DNA of 64,000 bases, taken from positions 8,560,173 to 8,624,172 of the forward strand of contig OX246743.1 of NCBI GenBank assembly GCA_945910005.1, in the 5' to 3' direction. The first letter of the stretch is position 1, and the number at the start of each line of letters is the position of its first letter. Origin of the DNA: Isoperla grammatica (Eukaryota; Arthropoda; Insecta; Plecoptera; Perlodidae). The translations under genes and the position numbers were made by a program. This document shows positions 11,807 through 25,300 of the stretch, in pieces. The notes under the pieces were generated by a model. That model was not told the DNA's origin. It was given only the letters and a program-made list of their open reading frames with translations, and did no database searches.

Positions 11807-11975
11807 AGGAAAACGCTCTGTGTGACGCGTTGATAAGCGAGCGCCTCCACGCCTACGAACTTTCTGGCGAAAAGTTCTCAAAGGTCAAAGCTATCGTCAT
11901 TGCTCAATGTGAGAGATAAGGGTAAAAGTGTGAAAACAACAATTAATAATAGAAGAATGCGCATTGCAAGTTGTG
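11807..11975 (+). repeat. Dispersed repeat, copy 2
   Basis: It shares the start words (CTAGGAAAACGCTCTGT, GACGCGTTGATAAGCG) and the end word GCGCATTGCAA with the copy at 3996-4210. The middle differs. Class unknown. Confidence 0.45.
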
Positions 11976-12384
11976 CCTTACACTGCCTTCTGTGATCATT
12001 ATTTATTTTCTGTAAACTTATCATGGAAGCTGGTGCTTATTAAATTCCTGATTGAACTTTGTATTTTCTACAACTTTTTATCCACTGTGGAGTGGATATG
12101 GTAGTAATTAATATAACTCTGTAGCTGAAAGCTTGTATTTTTATGTTGTTAGAAGTTATTACTTATTAGGTGTAGTATATATGGAAATATAAAATGTATA
12201 ATCAATAAATAATTTATTTATGATGACTATGTATATCATTTTGCTTCCAAATTACAAAATGTGCTACTGTGGTGATACTAATGGTGCACTGAGTGTGCCG
12301 AAACAGCAATGCACAACAATACAATAGGTTCATCGCTGGTGCGCACTGCACCAGCCCATTGGAAAATGCCATACTATTAATTCC

Positions 12385-12492
12385 ACTTAATTTCACAGCT
12401 TCTGATTGGAGGTAGCCATGGTAGAAACAAGTAAGCAGAGACTTTAATATTTAGTTGATAAGAGCATATTAAAATAAAATTGATGCATACCT
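12385..12492 (+). repeat. Direct repeat, left copy (about 108 bp)
   Basis: About 90% identical by eye to 13852-13960, from CTTAATTTCACAGCTTCTGA through to TTGATGCATA. The two copies bracket about 1.36 kb that contains a MITE. This may be a local duplication or the remains of terminal direct repeats. Confidence 0.7.
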
Positions 12493-12765
12493 AGTATTTA
12501 TTAGTGCTCAAATAGGAATATCAAACAGAAATAATAATCAAATAGGACAATTAGCAGAGCCCTGCTTTTATGGTGATTAAAAAAGCCGAATTTCGTTTTT
12601 AAATTCCAAAAAAGCGGTGAATAAGCGGTGACTAACAAAATTACCTGTTTTAGCGAGAAAATTGTCTATATTTTGCAAAAGCGGTGAAAAAGCGACGATT
12701 ACATTGAAAATATAATCACAAATATATATAAATAAATATATATTTATATACACAACGGAGACTGT

Positions 12766-12783
12766 CCCCCCCCCCCCCCCCCC
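12766..12783. repeat. Poly(C) run of 18
   Basis: Uninterrupted C-run after an AT-dinucleotide-rich stretch; one of many long G or C homopolymers in this window. Confidence 0.95.
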
Positions 12784-13090
12784 TCCCCGATGACATATGT
12801 AACGGTCTGGTCTATGGGTGCGTCATTGTGGGTAACAATCCACTTGGCCTTCGAGGGGGTGAACAGGGGTGGATAAATTACGCGCATTAGTACAGTTCAA
12901 GCATGACCCAAAAAGACACATCCGAAAATCAAAAAAATTATTTAATTTTAATTAAAAATTTTATTTATTTTTAATTTAAATATATCTTGACCCCGTTTCC
13001 AACATTAATTATATTAATTAAATTAAATTAAATAAAATTTAATTTTCGAACTTAAACATTTTTGTTATAAGTTTCTAAAATACTTGCTGA

Positions 13091-13577
13091 GGCCGTGTCC
13101 CAAAGCTGCTAGTATAGACTAATGTTTGTGACTAACTAAAGTGGCCTCCTATCGACTACCTACCTGAGCTTTGGACATCTGTACTAGAGCACATTACGGC
13201 ACTGCCTGCGTGACTAACATTCCTAATGTAAAGAATAGGCTACACTTTGAGGTTATGGTTAGCTGAAGTTTATCTCAAGTGTAAGAAACTGATAATATAC
13301 ATTTGGAAATAATAACATTAGTTCAATTGAACTCCAAATTATTTCAATCGTTCGTAATATTATTTGTACTGCATTTAATTGACGTCTCTGGAGCAGCTTC
13401 ATTATGGTTGTCGGCCATTGTTAGTCTACACGGCGCGATCAAGTCTACACTTTCGCCTCCTGTCTTCTACCGACTAAATTATGGACTAGTACTTCGAGCT
13501 TTGGGCGTCTACTTCTGACGTCACGTCCGCTAGTTTAGTCGGCCACTGAGTCGACTAAGCAGCTTTGAGACGCACCC
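13091..13577. mobile_element. Short inverted-repeat DNA element (MITE), 3-bp TGA target
   Basis: The ends are GGCCGTGTCCCAAAGCTGCT and, reverse-complemented from the right, GGGTGCGTCTCAAAGCTGCT. TGA flanks both sides (13088-13090 and 13578-13580). 487 bp, with no transposase. The 3-bp target and GG-initial ends recall PIF/Harbinger-type MITEs, though TGA is not the usual TWA. Confidence 0.6.
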
Positions 13578-13851
13578 TGAATATTGCCAATAAATCGCGA
13601 GTATCGCAGAAATCGTTGAAAATCGCGAATATCTCGAAAAATCGCCGATTTCGCGAAATATTCTGAGCATATGGCTGTCATCAGGATGAGCCAAAATGTA
13701 AACATCTGAAACAAAATATGACCTTTTCAACAATTTGCGTTTATCGCGAAAATTATAAACGTAGACAATTAGGAATGACTGTTCCGATCTCAATACTGTA
13801 TTAATGCCAATCTTATGACTTCTAACTAACTAAATATTTTGGAAGTCAGCT

Positions 13852-13960
13852 GACTTAATTTCACAGCTTCTGATTGGTGGTAGCTATGGTAAAAACATGT
13901 TAGCAGAGACTTTAACATTTAGTTGATAAGAGCATATTAAAATAAAACTTGATGCATATT
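13852..13960 (+). repeat. Direct repeat, right copy (about 109 bp)
   Basis: Partner of 12385-12492; see there. Confidence 0.7.
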
Positions 13961-14478
13961 TGACTATTTTTCCATGCATTTTTTGCCCTTCTTCACCTTC
14001 ATCAGGTGAACGAGACCGACGTCAGGCCAAAACAGTTTCAACATTATTGTCCAGTCTTTTGAAGTTTTTTAAAAATGTTTCTACCAACTCTGAAGGTCAT
14101 CAACAACAAGCTGTTGGTTTCCTTCCTATCCACTCTCATGCTAAATATTTACATTTTATTGTTAGGTGATAAATAATAATTGGTAACTTGTATTTTTAAG
14201 TAAATACTGGTACGTATTCAGCAATTCCTTCCATGCTATTGGGTCAATCTTCAACAATTTGCCACCTCACTGCAGAAAAAGGAGGGGGGGGGGGGGGGAA
14301 CTGCCCCACCCTGAGTGCATCACGCAAAGTTTCTTTTAGCTTATTTTTAAACTTTAGTTTTGGAGACAGTTTCAAGTGCAATTTCAAATTTGTACTTTTT
14401 AATTTACACTTGACTATTCAAGAGTTTTTCCTATAAACAGATACGTATTCGAAGTACAGTGATAGGCCTAGTCGATTT
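13961..14478. other. Intergenic DNA, one unassigned small frame
   Basis: A plus-strand frame of 69 codons (13960-14169) has no recognisable domain. A run of G occurs at about 14283-14298. Nothing else was recognised. Confidence 0.35.
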
Positions 14479-14601
14479 ACAGCTACGCGTTGCGAGCTCC
14501 AATCAGTGGCCGAGTTTGCGTGAAACTATTAACTTCTTTGCGTGAAACTCGGCCGCTGATTGGAGCTCGCGCCCTCGCTTCGCTCGCAACGCGCAGCTGT
14601 A
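14479..14601. repeat. Imperfect palindrome with arms of about 45 bp
   Basis: The left arm (ACAGCTACGCGTTGCGAGCT onward, through CCAATCAGTGGCCGAGTTT) is repeated in reverse complement on the right. There an extra 16 or so bp, rich in GCTTCGCTC, interrupts the right arm. A small foldback-type element is likely. Confidence 0.65.
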
Positions 14602-15039
14602 AACGTAGCATTAGGCCTACAACAGTAACTTAAAATGCAGATGACAGATTACTTTACGTTGCAGTTTGTTTTTTAATTTAAGTAACATTAATTTAACACA
14701 TTATTTTATTTATTAATTTATATGTTAGCCTATAGCCTCCTATAGGTTATTTTTACAAATGCAATTTAATGTACATGTGTTACAAAATATGGTAACTCTA
14801 AAATATAATACAGGCCTATGATATTTATTCTCAAAGGGTAATAAAATTACTGATAATAAGAAATACTGTAGCCTAGGCCTTTTGTTAAAAAAAGGGTGAG
14901 CGCAGGAATGTTTGTTGGGTGGGCTACCCAGCTCACCCACTCTAGGGATCAAAGTTTGAATAAAAAACACGCAGTGAATTACTCTTTTAATTGTGATTAA
15001 TGCTATTAATATCATATTATCTATCTGTCAACTCAGTGC
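14602..15039. other. Intergenic DNA before the left duplication breakpoint
   Basis: No gene seen. Sequence homologous to the copy B flank begins at about 15040 (TTTGTTA, then CTTGAGCAGGACTGC). Left of that the two flanks are unrelated. Confidence 0.5.
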
Positions 15040-15211
15040 TTTGTTATATTTTTTCCGCAATCTTGAGCAGGACTGCGGGAGTATATTTGGAGCCTTCCGA
15101 CAATTTACTGTGACTTCCAGCTGTGTGGGTTTACTAGACACATGACTAGAAGAGTGTTTCCCACGCTTTTTAGTTTTTAGGCCTATGTAACGGAAATGTA
15201 TGCGTTTGAAT

Positions 15212-15581
15212 TAGAGATGTTCACGATATCGATATTGTAAGAAAGTTTTGTTTAATTTCAATACCGATGTAGTAGTGTCCATCCCTCCAAAATTCTACTC
15301 GCTACCTCGCATTTTTTGATAGGTTGCGAATAAACTTGATTATCTCTGAAAGTACCATTTTGCCAGGCTATACAATATTGGTTTTCATTTTGTTCTATTG
15401 TTTTTTTATGGCAAGATATCACCTAAACATGCATTTTACGATATTACACACAATGCAGCACCAAACTTTTTTCGAAATAAGTTCGATATTGTGATGTGAA
15501 TTTAAATTAGATAACGATATCGAGACATCGTCAAAATTGTGCCGATATCGATAATGACAATAAAGTCTTTGGGCATCTCTA
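15212..15581. mobile_element. hAT-type MITE shared by both duplicated segments
   Basis: The ends are TAGAGATGTTCACG and CATCTCTA; the imperfect 8-bp flanks are GTTTGAAT and GCTTGAAG. The same element at the same place in segment B (48451-48843) shows that it predates the duplication. The interior is rich in CGATATCG words. Confidence 0.65.
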
Positions 15582-15979
15582 GCTTGAAGTAAGTTACATC
15601 GTGCAAGCCAGTTGCGTGTATCAGTGCTTGTGTTTTATACACACTGTTTGTTTAGGCTCAAGTTGAAAAAAACAAACTAATACACGGAATGAATATGTAT
15701 CACATCATCATCAATCAACCAAGTTGGAACTCGGCTGAAATTGAGTTTGGTTACAGTTAGGTGCCCTGTCTCATTCGATCGCTCGACTTCCTTCCGAGGA
15801 ATCTGAACTTGTCAAAAAGCTTAGCATGCCTCGAGGTGTTTTCCCGACGACGTCCAATCACAGGGAGGGCAAGGAAACGCAGCTAGGGCGGTGCATACAT
15901 ACTGTCGCGTGCTCGAGGCAAACGCAAGCTCGACAAGTGACGTCCACGACGACGCGCATTTCGCATCCCGATCTCGACC

Positions 15980-16324
15980 TCAGAACATGCCGTCGTGTAT
16001 ACCGATCGGTATCAGTATGACCAAGAACACGAGAACATTCCTGAGCACGAGCTTCCAGTCGTTGGGCACGGCAAACGGCTGAATGGCCGCGGTCAGTTCG
16101 TGTATCTCGTGGGCGGCGCAGACAAAGATGAACGACGTGATCATGACATTGAGTACGGGGTAGCCGGGAACGAGCACCAGCACTCCGTGAGTGTCGGCAG
16201 CCAGCCAGATGTGGTACTGACTGATGAACAGCTCCAGCGAGATGCGGCCGAACCACGCAAAGAACGAAGAGTATCGCGTGCGCAACACCCCCGAGATGTT
16301 GCGCAGGACGACGTAGCTCACAAT
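15980..16324 (-). CDS. CASD1: CASD1 copy A exon 10 and stop
   Basis: 345 bp coding [38 protein letters not shown] and the C-terminal membrane helix, ending IHDGMF and TGA. Acceptor TTTCAG. Confidence 0.9.
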   Translation of the reverse strand: MVSYVVLRNISGVLRTRYSSFFAWFGRISLELFISQYHIWLAADTHGVLVLVPGYPVLNVMITSFIFVCAAHEIHELTAAIQPFAVPNDWKLVLRNVLVFLVILIPIGIHDGMF

Positions 16325-19300
16325 CTGAAATAAACAAAGATAATTCTGTGAGAAGAATTCATTTTATTTATTTTGCTAGATCCTATTCATTTATAAAACT
16401 GTTTACTAATGAGGACAATAAATAGAAATTGGTCTACAATTAATACAAAATAGGAATGACTTCGGATACCCGGAAACCGGATCACATTTTGAAAGCAGTT
16501 CAATTTGTTTACCCACATTTTACCCAATCATCCATGAAAATCCTAGGAGAATGATTTTTAGACCTGAAGTACAGTAATTCCTAATAATTAATAAACAATA
16601 GTAAAAGCAAATAAATAAAATAGAAGAATCAATTACCCTAGTTGCACACTTATATACACCTAACTTAATTGGGAATCGAGTTCGGGTCTTTTCATTGTCA
16701 AGAAATAAAAATAAGAAATTATTGTACGGTAAACTGTATGGATATTAATTAGGGATGTCAAACGATATGAAATTCCATATCGATAATCGCAAAATTTTTT
16801 TTAAAAAATCGCGATATATCGTGATAATATCGCCATCAAAAAATATCGCGTCGATATTGCCTATTTAAATTAATATCGGGAATATCGTCACGATAATAGG
16901 CCTATTATGGGCCTATATAGTCAATAGGTATGGGTACATTGAGTATTCATTACTTTTTAAAGTTTGTCTTATCGTCATCGACTTATTTTCGAGCGTAATG
17001 AAGCGCAAGAGTGGCTTGTGCGCTCCGAGCGTTGTTGGCGCTGGCTGATGAGTGGAAGGGGAGGGGGGGGGGGGGGTTCAATTCGTCCGAGCCGGCCGGT
17101 CTAGCGGCCGACCGGCCTCACCGCGATCACGCGTCGCGGCCAACGAAGCTTCTACAGCAGGGCCTGTCAAAACACATCGCTCGGCAACTGAGAACGACAC
17201 AATACGCACGTGCTAGGGATAATGGGCCCGGTCAGACGGGCGGGCGCTGGCACGGTCGGCGGGTTGATGGGTTGGGTCGGGGGGGGGGGGGGGGGAAGGT
17301 TAGGGTAGTGTCGTAAAGCGATCTTGCGCGGCTGTGTAAGCCCTTTAATGGCGGACCGCCCGAAGTATATTATTTACTGAAAGGTAAAGCTAAAGCTATG
17401 AGGGCGCTCGACGGGCACACAAATTCAAATATAATATCAAGTCATTGCCGATTATCGGCATATCGCACAGAATTACATATCGTACGATTATCGCGATATG
17501 AGCAGCCATATCGCGATATTATCGATAATTGATATTATCGATATTTATCGATATTATCGATATTTATCGATATACGATTATCGTTGACATCCCTAATATT
17601 AATGCATAAATCTATATCATTGAAAATTTATAATTACAATTTTTAAGTTAAAAGGAGGTACCTGTAGGTATAAAACCTTTATAAATTTTCATAATCAAAT
17701 AATATATAGCCTACAATAATAAATTATATTTGATAGTTAGACAAAAGAACATGTGAAGAAGCCATCATAGCAAAGGCTGGTCCACACAGATTTTTAAGAA
17801 ATACGATTTAAGGTTTAACGCGTAGTCGTAAAGTTGGATCATAGGAAACACGTACTGGCGTTCACACAAAGTTTTAGTTTTAAGACGTTGTTTTCATTGT
17901 TGTTTTTAAAACAACGTCTTAAGAAGGGGGAAAAAATGATGTTCAGTTTCACTTACAGGCACGAAAACAATGTAAGAATGTATCTCATTGCACTCCAACT
18001 TGTTGCGGCAGAGAAACGAGAAGGTTGCGTAGCCCCCCATTCCAATGAGCGAAACGAGCGTAGCGGAGAGGGCAATGCCGGGCGAAAACAAGTTGCCGTG
18101 GTTGTTATCGTCCACCAGATTGTAACGCTGGGCGATCAAGAAGGCGCTGGCAAACACCATGCCATAGGAGATGCTGACAAGAGAGAGAGCATATTAGAAA
18201 TAAAACACTTTTGAGACATTGTAAGAAAATTTTCAGTGTCAAATTTGTCAAAACCCCATCTCCTTTTAAAACCATTATTTTAGTTATTTTTATGTATTTA
18301 TTTACCTGAACGTAAAAAGTACTAGGGTACCTGCAAACCCCTAAAATATTACATAAGCCTACTAAAAATCGAAACAAAAAAATATTGTGAAGAAGACCAT
18401 TTTATTGTCTTCTTCTGTTCTTTTCGATACAAGTTATTGACTGCTCTACCGGATGTGTTGCAATCCTAACTGGACGCATGCACAAGTTGAGTGTACCCGT
18501 GGAATGTGCATGTGTCAGGATTTCAACACTTTGTCGGGAGCGAGCAACGAACGGGTATCGTGAAGAACACCTGAGTCAGGTGGATTTGGTTTTGTTGAAT
18601 GGACAACGGTGGCAAGGCAGACGGGTTTGACTCGGGGAAGAGGCTGGATTGTCGGAGAAGAGACGAGAGCGGGTGCGTGTAGTAGAAGGGAGGCAACGAG
18701 GACTTGACCGGGGATCTGACCGAGGGGCGAGCCAGGACCAGTGGATTGGCAGGGTTGCTGTACCAAGCCTACATAAAGGGTAGGATGATGTTCTGTGAGA
18801 TTGTGTTTTCTTTAAATTAAATTGTACCCACGCACCAGACACTCAATGCAACAGTTAAAGGGATGACCATCTAGGGTAAAGGTTTAAGATCAATACACGT
18901 AACTCTCGTATTTTGGAATCTGTCTTTTAATGGTGTCCACCCCGCATGATCCATGACCCACAAAAAACCCGATCCTGGTCAAGATTAGGGGAAAACTGGG
19001 TCCCGTAGCTTGACATCAGCTACGCTCCCCTAGCCAATCAAGGCAACAACATCTGTCTTGGGGCTCAGTCTACCCCTTTTCTTCACATGGTGGAGGTCGC
19101 CGGTTTTGTGGGGTTGTAATACCATAGGTATAATGGATTAATGCAGGCGTGATTACCGAATTATGCTTGTAGGAACGGGTTACGCGTTTTGGTAAATGTA
19201 CTACTCGAAATTGAGTGCTCGAAATTGAGATGTTGTATTTTTGGGTCAAACACTGTTGCGAGGGTGCGTGGGTTGCGAGGTTATTATTATTGGTCAGGAG

Positions 19301-22300
19301 TTAGCACGTGGTGTGATGATGTGGTTACGGTGAATGTGTTATGTGCCACGTTTTTTTTGATAAGGCTATGATTTGCGTTGAAGGTGTCTTGATGTCTTCG
19401 AAGGGGTGTAAAGACACGTGTGGTGTTGTAGTGAGTTGTGCATTATAGACGATGTAGGATGTAACGATGGTCTCCGTTTACACTGAAAGGGTGTGTTATA
19501 CACTGAATGTAGGGGTTTACACCCTGAATGCCTCTTGGGTCCAGTGTGTGATCACCTGGAAGGTGTGGACGGGGAACGTCGGGTCGTCGGTTCGATTCCT
19601 GGATGGATGCAGCAGTGTACTTGTAGTGTATATACGTTGTGTAGTTCAACTGTTTATTCCTTCTTTAGCGCCTTGCTGTGCTAGTTTAGGGGGGCGTACG
19701 ATTAGTTTATACTGTATTCTTAGCAATAGGATAGTAATTATTATTGTTATATATACGTACTAATTTGAGTGTTGTATATTTGCCCGTATATTTTGTATAC
19801 TTCTTTATTATTTAGATATTGTATGTTTTTTATTCTGTCGGTTCATGCACTGTGGAATTGTCCGTGCCCGAGATTAGTACGTCCTAAGACGAACGGATGT
19901 GAACTTCGGACTAAAGTGATGAATCGACGTTTCTTACGTGAATTGTGCGTGTGGTTGAATGAAAGGTTATCGCCCTAGGTAGTGGGGATAATCGCGTTGT
20001 TGATGTATGAAGTGAGATGCAGTTATGGAGATAACTTTTTTTCTGGTGACTTTATGGTCACAATGATTGGTTGTTCGTGTCATACGATGTGGATGTATGA
20101 AATTGAGATGCGGTTATTGAGGTACCGGTAACTTTTATTCGGTGACTTTATGGTCACAATAATTGATTATTGGGGTCATGTGATATGGACATATAAAATT
20201 GGGATGTAGTTATACTTAGATAACTATTATTTGGTGACTTTATGGTCACAATTATTGAATATTGATGTCGTTATGCGATGTGTCTGAACGAGATGTTTTG
20301 TTGTCGTTGACTTAATTATTTGGTGACTTTATGGTCACAATATTGCAGTGTCGTTGATAGTTGATGTTTTGTTGATTTTGGGGGAAAAAAATTGTGATTC
20401 CTCATTGTTTTTGTTTTTGAGGTGGTTGCTTTGGACATGAGTGATCTCATGATTTGTGGAGATTGATTGGATCTGCTTGTTGGCAGATTTTTGTTCGTTT
20501 CGATGATATGGAAACATGATCATGTATAGTGTGCTTGGTGTAATGCTGACGGATTTTTGGGTGTTGCCTAGCTGATACTTGACGTTGGCAAAACGGGAGT
20601 ACCATCTGTACTCTGTTCACGCTAGCCTGTTTTATGCGGTTCCCTTGGTCGGATATATGTTGTGTTAGGGCGGCCGCCCTGGCATTACGTATTAGGTGTT
20701 TATGTCATCTTGGGCTTGTGCAGCGTAGAGGGTACGATGGAATGTCGTTGCCCGTTATATTATATTTTAGTTTTACTTTACGTTTAAGATAGACTTATGG
20801 CCTTCAGCTTGACTGATCTACTCCTTGCAAGGTTTGTTTAGTACTTTATTTATGTGCTATCGATGGCACTTAGGTTAGGAAGTACATTTAGGGAGTGTTT
20901 GGACATTCCATCGGTATGTTTTGACAGGAGTTTTCTGACGGGGTTTTGGAATTTGTTTTTATGATGGTGGCCAAGGAATCCGTGTTTCATGTTGCGTGAC
21001 ATGTGGTACAGGTCATTACTCTCGATTGTCAGCGTACTTAGGTTTGTTTTGCTGCAATGCCGAAAATGTATGATGCGCAAAATGCTGGTGGAAAGACGCA
21101 ACGAGGGCGCTTGCCTGATTTGTTTTCGGTGCATTGTCCTGTTCAGATGAAATGATGACAATGATGATGATGATGATTTTGATTTCGATTGATTTTGATT
21201 TTGATTGATTTTGGTGATGTGGAGATTGAGATGTTTACAGTTTAGATATTGTTTTAAATAGTTTGTATTTGGGTTCTGTTAATGTTAATTAGTATGTTAA
21301 ACGGTAAGAAATACATGGTTTTAGTTGTAAAGAAATTTGTTCTAGTTCCTTTATAAGTAAATGCAATTTCGAGTGAGTTTGTTTTCTCGCGGTTCTGAAT
21401 AATCTATTTTGAGTTAAATTTCCGTTACTGAACAAATTAAAATTTAATAATAATAACTATTTGTTACTTAGTCGTTGATTGATGTTTTGGAATTATTGGT
21501 GTTCTCCGCAACTATTACCATGTGTTTCTAAATGTCAGCTGTCAGTTACGCTGTGTTTACGTTTGTTGTAACACGTGCGTAGCCTCGTGGCTCTGTCTTG
21601 CGTCAGCGGAATTCGCTGGATACGAGTGTGTAACCTTGACTGGTGACTGGCGCAAGATTGTTATATGTTACTGGCACAGTCCACTAACACGCTGACGTTT
21701 CAACTTGACGCAGTACATGCCTGCGAATCGAGCCGTCACCAGGGAATTGCCACGGCGAGCTCACTTGTAACCACGAGGGTTACGTTTTCTTTTGGGTCAA
21801 GATTGACGTTCAGACAAAACAACAACAAAATGAAATTATTATAGTTTTGGTTTGTACAAAGACTCGTTAGGTAGGACATTTTCTTTGTTTTATGTTGGTA
21901 TTATAACACACAGGCAATTTTAAATATGCTCTTGTTTTTCTCTTTGGTTTTACGCCTGTGTGCAAGCTGGTTAGCGTTTTCAAGGGCGTTTGTTGCCGTT
22001 AGGATTTCTGCCCTTCAGGTGAAACTTCTATAGGACGAGTTTTTGTTTTTCATTTAGGGTTTTAGCGGCCTGTAAGAGTCGGACGTAAATTGTTGCATTG
22101 TGGGTACGGTGTGTTAGGGTATAGCGTTTATAGGATAGGTTTGGTACGGTGATTGGGTTATGATACTGGTCCAGGAAGCTTGAAGATGCTGCTTGAAGAC
22201 GCGAAGATCAACATGCAAGACCGAGACTGTACGATACCAAGTTCAACTATTAACAATGAAACTACTGAAAACTGATTGAGGATACTTTTGCCTGATGTAC

Positions 22301-25300
22301 TTGCCGGGTTGAAGAAAATGTTGATTTTGTTAATAGCAGGTTGTGGGTGGGAAGGGGCTTACTGTCAGGGGATGGGTTGCATCTGAATAGGAGTGGGGCA
22401 AGAGAGCTAGGTAATCTTTTTGTTAGGATAGCAGGTAGTCTCGCGTGACAGGAGGATTGTCAAAGCAAAGGGAGGGATATTCAGGGGAGGGATAAGGGGA
22501 GGGATAAGGGGAGGGTTAAGATAATGTCAATTAATTGCAGGAGTGTAAGGAGTGGGGAAAGATTGGAGCAAATGTGGACGTTGATTGAAATGTACGAGCC
22601 GGATGTAGTGGTATGTGTGGAAACATGGTTGGATGACGAGATTCCAGAAAAGGAAGCAGTTTTATATTGGATAGTAAGACAAAAGAATGGCTGAAAAAGC
22701 CATCTTGGCACAAGAAGGAAAAAAAAAAAAGATTTTGACTGGGGAGCTAGGGCGTAAGGGATATAATGTGTTTCGCAAGGATAGAAATAGATATGGGGGG
22801 GGGGGGTGATGATTGTCTGTAGGGAGAATGTCAAGGGCACATTGTTGTGGGTAGATAATGTGGTTGAAATGATGTGTGTGCAGGTAAGGGTGGGGGGAGG
22901 TCCTTGTGTGGATGTGGTGGGAGTATACAGGCCTAAGGATAGTGGGGAGTGGCAAGTGTTAGATAGGTTGGAAGAGATAGTGATGGGTGATAGAGGAAGA
23001 GTGTTAGTAATAGCTGGGGATCTAAACTTGCCTGGAGTTCACTGGGAGGGGGGGAGGGAGGATCTTGGAGGCAGAAGGCAGGAATGGGCCTGTAAACTTA
23101 TTAATGAGGGGTTAGTGCAAACGGTAGGAGAGGGGACGAGGATTTGTGGGGAGGGGAGGAATAACATTTTAGATGTAATATTAGTAAGGCCGGAGGAGGC
23201 ATGGGTTCACTCGGAGGTAGTAGAGGGAATGAGCGATCATAGGGCCCCAATAGTAGAGTTAGCACTAGGTAGTGGGTGGGAGGGAAGGCAGGGAAATAAT
23301 AGCGAAAGTAGGGACAAGACAATATGGAGATATGATAGAGCTGATGTTCAGGGTTTGCAAAGGGAGTTACTGGTAATGTATGAAGAGTGGTCTAGTAGGG
23401 ATGTGGGAGTAAATGAAATGTGGGAAAGTTTTCTGCAGATATATAGGGGCTTGTTGGAAAGGTTTGTGCCGCAGGTGACTAAGGGGGGTGGGACTGACCC
23501 AGTATATTATAATAAAAGAATTAGGTGGTTGAAGAGGAAGTGCAGAGGGATATATAAGAGGTATAGGAAGACAGGTAAAGGTAAGGAGAAACTTAAGGAG
23601 TGGGAGGGAGTTCTTAATAGGGCAAAGGTCGATGCAAGGGATGATTATATGTTGCACTTAATGGATGATGAGGGATTCCAAGGTAAAGGGAGAAGGTTGT
23701 ATCTACACCTAAGGAACCAGAAAGGGGGGGGCGAAATACCCACACTTAAAGGGACTGGGGATGAGTTATTTACTGGTGATAAGGATAAAGCGGAGGCTTT
23801 GAACGCACACTATGGGGAGGTATTCCAAGAGAGGGAAGATTCTAGTATGCAGTGGGAAGGGGGGAGGGGTAGCAATCCTCTCACTATAACGAATCGTGAT
23901 ATTCGAAAGGTTTTAGGAAAGATGGGAGGGAGAAAGGCATCGGGGCAGGATGGGTTGATGTGTAGATTTTTGAAAATTGGGGGGGAGGGGGTTGTTAGGT
24001 TTGTAGGGGATATTTGCAGGAAATCGTTAAGGGAAGGTACTATACCGGAGGGTTGGAGGGAAGGACTTGTAGTGCCAATACATAAGGGGGGGGATAGAAG
24101 TCAAGTAGGGAATTACAGACCTGTTAGTCTCACTTCGGTAGGGAGCAAGATAATGGAAAAGGTAGTAGCAAATTATGTTAGGGAGGTGTTGGAGGGGGAG
24201 GGATGGTTGGTAGATAGCCAGCATGGGTTTAGGGAGGGGTATTCTTGCGAGACACAATTGATAGGTCTTGTTCAGGACATAGGGGAGGCTCTAGATAAGG
24301 GGGAGGAGGTTGATGCAGTTTTCCTTGATTTTGAAAAGGCTTTTGATAAAGTGTCTCATGGGATTTTGATGAGGAAGGTTGATAGTGTGATTGCAGATAA
24401 AGGGGTTGTAAGGTGGATGGGAGATTTTCTAGCAAATAGGTTGCAGAGGGTAAGGGTGGGGGATAGCGTATCAACTACTATCGAAGTTACATCGGGGGTG
24501 CCACAGGGGTCGGTGCTGGGACCACTGTTATTTATAATGTTTATTAATGATATAGGAAGGGATATTGAGTCAAGATTAAGGTTGTTTGCTGATGATTGCG
24601 TCTTGTATAGGGTGATTAAGGGGGTGGAGGATGCTAAGTTGTTGCAGGATGATTTGAACAGGATAGAGGAGTGGGTTGATGTTAATAGGATGGGTTTGAA
24701 TGCGGGAAAGTGCAAAGTGGTTGGGTTCACGCGTAAATTAAAAGGGGATGCGAGAGAGTATTTTCTTGAGGGGGTAGTTTTAGAAAAGGTAAAGAAGTAC
24801 AAGTATTTGGGAATTGTATTGGCCGAAGATTTGGGATGGGGGGACCAGGTGCAGGAAAGTGTGAGAAAGGGATATAGAAACTTAGGGTTTGTTATGAGAA
24901 ATTTGAAGGGAGCTAGTAGGGAGGTAAAGGATATGGCTTACAAGACAGTGTGTGAGATCATAATTATTACTATAGTTTAAATTTAGCGCGCACGTCTGGT
25001 GCAAAGTATCTTAGTGGTGGTAAAGAAAGAAGGCAGTGGACGAGAGAGGAGGAGAGAAGATGGCGTGGTACGAAGAGGGGTGGTTTTGAGGAGGTTTGAG
25101 TTGAGTGCGAGTAAACGGTGAAGTTATGTATTAATGTGTTTAAAATAAAGCCATCTTGAGTTATTGAAAAGAAAGTGTTTTTTATTTAACGTCGGAGGAA
25201 GGTTCTAACAAGTCAGAAGTGGGATACCGCCGCGAATCTTGACGAGAAGAATAGGGGTAGTTTGTGAGCATACGTCCTTGAACAGGTGCAGTGAACTTGG

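Noticed and set aside
13960..14169. 69-codon frame as a host exon
   Set aside because: No recognisable domain, no neighbouring exon and no clear splice signals. Left unassigned.
15826..16337. Long overlapping frames on both strands around 15.8-16.3 kb
   Set aside because: They are shadows of CASD1 exon 10 on the minus strand, and the same shadows recur at the second copy.
18515..18842. Open frames repeated at 18.5 and 31.8 kb (minus strand)
   Set aside because: They lie inside the two LTRs and match no domain; identical because the LTRs are duplicates.
19545..19610. tRNA-like region around GGTTCGATTCC in the outer LTR element
   Set aside because: The B box is good but no cloverleaf or matching A box could be drawn.
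22323..22448. A functional link between the LINE's SGNH esterase remnant and the SGNH domain of CASD1
   Set aside because: CR1-type LINEs often carry such an ORF1. Its insertion in a CASD1 intron is best seen as coincidence.
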